6,061 bases of DNA from Sphingomonadales bacterium (GTDB taxonomy: Bacteria; Pseudomonadota; Alphaproteobacteria; Sphingomonadales; Emcibacteraceae): positions 1 through 6,061 of the forward strand of contig DRKK01000269.1 in the NCBI GenBank assembly GCA_011051815.1. Reading direction: 5' to 3'. Of the stretch, positions 5,121 to 6,061 are shown one piece after another. Each line of letters begins with the position of its first letter. Position 1 is the stretch's first letter. A program made the translations under genes and the position numbers. The notes under the pieces were generated by a model. The model was not told the DNA's origin. It worked only from the letters and a program-made list of their open reading frames with translations, and did no database searches.

Positions 5121-6061
5121 ATGACGATGGATAAGGCCCTGTTGCCCCTGTTTTGTGTTTCGATCCTTGGCATACCTGCGGTTTCTTTTGCGGCTTCTGC
5201 AGATATGTCTTACGGCGAATTGAATATGCTTATGGATGAAATTGTGGTCTATGCCCGTAAGAAGCGGGAGAAGATACAGGATGTCCCGGCCACGGTTGGC
5301 ATATTGTCATCGGCCATGATCGAAGAGGGCGCGTTACGGGGGCTGAAGGATATTGCCGCTTTCACGTCAAATTTTTCCTATGATGAGGCCTTTGGGCGCA
5401 ACAATCTTCAACGGCCTGTGATCCGGGGTATGTCCAGCGTCTTCGGCGCCGCCAATGCGGCCTTTTTTATGGATGGTATATATATATCCGGGGGCATGGC
5501 CTCGACACCTTTGTTTGATCTGGAACGGGTGGAAGTTCTCAAAGGGCCGGGTAGTGCGCTCTATGGCCGTGCCACCCTGTCCGGCGCGGTAAATTACATC
5601 ACTAAACGCCCCGGCGATACCTTGGAAGGGCAATTTTCCGCCAGTGCCGCCAGCCATGATGAATATGAGGTCTTGGCCAGACTATCTGGTCCGCTAGTTG
5701 CGGATAAAATGGGTTTTTCCCTGTCGGCCCGTCATTATGAATATGGCGGTGAGTATAAAAATACCGGCCCTGGCGGCGGCACTGTGGGGCAGGAAAAAAG
5801 CCAGAGCATCACCGGCGCATTGACGTTCAGGCCCGCGGATAATTTCGGCGCTTACCTTAGGGTTTTCTATCAGAAAGACGATGATGGCCATACGGCCAAC
5901 GCGCTTCAACCTGCCGCGGCGAACAATTGCTTTCTGGATACGGGCGGCTATTTTTGCGGCGAGATAAAATCCCCGGACAGCGTGGCCCTAAATTTGGATA
6001 TTTTTGATGATCCGGGGATTGAACGGTCAATTTTTCGGACCAGCCTGATTATGGACTGGGA
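5121..6061 (+). CDS. TonB-dependent outer-membrane receptor, N-terminal part (3' truncated by window)
   Basis: The frame is open from ATG 5121 to the window edge, giving 313 visible residues of a protein that would normally have about 700-800. Receptors of this family import scarce ligands (iron complexes, heme, cobalamin, metals or sugars) across the outer membrane using TonB energy. Residues 1-27 are a signal peptide. The TonB box region is EIVVYARKK (40-48). The plug domain spans about 52-163, with DVPATVG, RPVIRGM, FFMDGIY, the highly conserved LERVEVLKGPGSALYGR (134-150) and SGAVNYITKRP. After that come alternating beta-strands of the barrel. GAAAG lies about 9 nt upstream, a weak ribosome site; an ATG two codons later (5127) is an alternative start. 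The gene is divergent from nirS with an FNR-type dyad in front, suggesting anaerobic or NO-linked expression. The ligand cannot be deduced; iron/heme or copper for denitrification enzymes is a guess. Confidence 0.92.
   Translation, partial: MTMDKALLPLFCVSILGIPAVSFAASADMSYGELNMLMDEIVVYARKKREKIQDVPATVGILSSAMIEEGALRGLKDIAAFTSNFSYDEAFGRNNLQRPVIRGMSSVFGAANAAFFMDGIYISGGMASTPLFDLERVEVLKGPGSALYGRATLSGAVNYITKRPGDTLEGQFSASAASHDEYEVLARLSGPLVADKMGFSLSARHYEYGGEYKNTGPGGGTVGQEKSQSITGALTFRPADNFGAYLRVFYQKDDDGHTANALQPAAANNCFLDTGGYFCGEIKSPDSVALNLDIFDDPGIERSIFRTSLIMDW

Noticed and set aside
5477..5487. TATATATATAT dinucleotide run in the receptor plug region
   Set aside because: It encodes conserved-looking plug sequence (DGIYIS) and is only five and a half units long, so it is probably coincidental.

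Overview
The window reads as part of a chromosome of a Gram-negative, denitrifying proteobacterium. The TonB-dependent receptor with an 'EIVVYARKK' TonB box, the perfect FNR/NNR-type palindrome and the Aas-type synthetase suggest an alphaproteobacterium of moderate GC content. This placement is inferred from protein style, not from any marker gene. No RNA gene, insertion sequence, CRISPR array or prophage is visible.

Layout: (1) Bases 1-1018 (+) hold the C-terminal part of an Aas-like acyl-ACP/acyl-CoA synthetase, cut by the window edge. (2) Bases 1019-4847 (-) hold a denitrification block, read right to left. It contains nirS (cytochrome cd1 nitrite reductase), an intrinsic terminator, a membrane-anchored NapC/NirT tetraheme cytochrome fused to an ethylbenzene-dehydrogenase-type heme domain, and a small cupredoxin lipoprotein whose start overlaps the preceding stop (ATGA). 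The cupredoxin stop codon abuts the stop codon of the synthetase with no base between them. (3) Bases 4848-5120 are a divergent regulatory region with two CRP/FNR-family palindromes, TTGACGCACGTCAA and TTGACATGCATCAA. (4) Bases 5121-6061 (+) hold the N-terminal third or so of a TonB-dependent outer-membrane receptor, cut by the right edge.

Working model (inference): under low oxygen or in response to NO, an FNR/Dnr/NnrR regulator activates nirS and probably the divergent receptor. The NapC-like domain takes electrons from quinol, the fused C-terminal domain relays them, and the lipid-anchored cupredoxin or the fused cytochrome itself passes them to periplasmic NirS, which reduces nitrite to NO. 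This would replace the usual bc1/cytochrome c551 or azurin route. Heme d1 biosynthesis genes (nirF, nirJ, nirE and others) are not in the window and must lie elsewhere if NirS is active.
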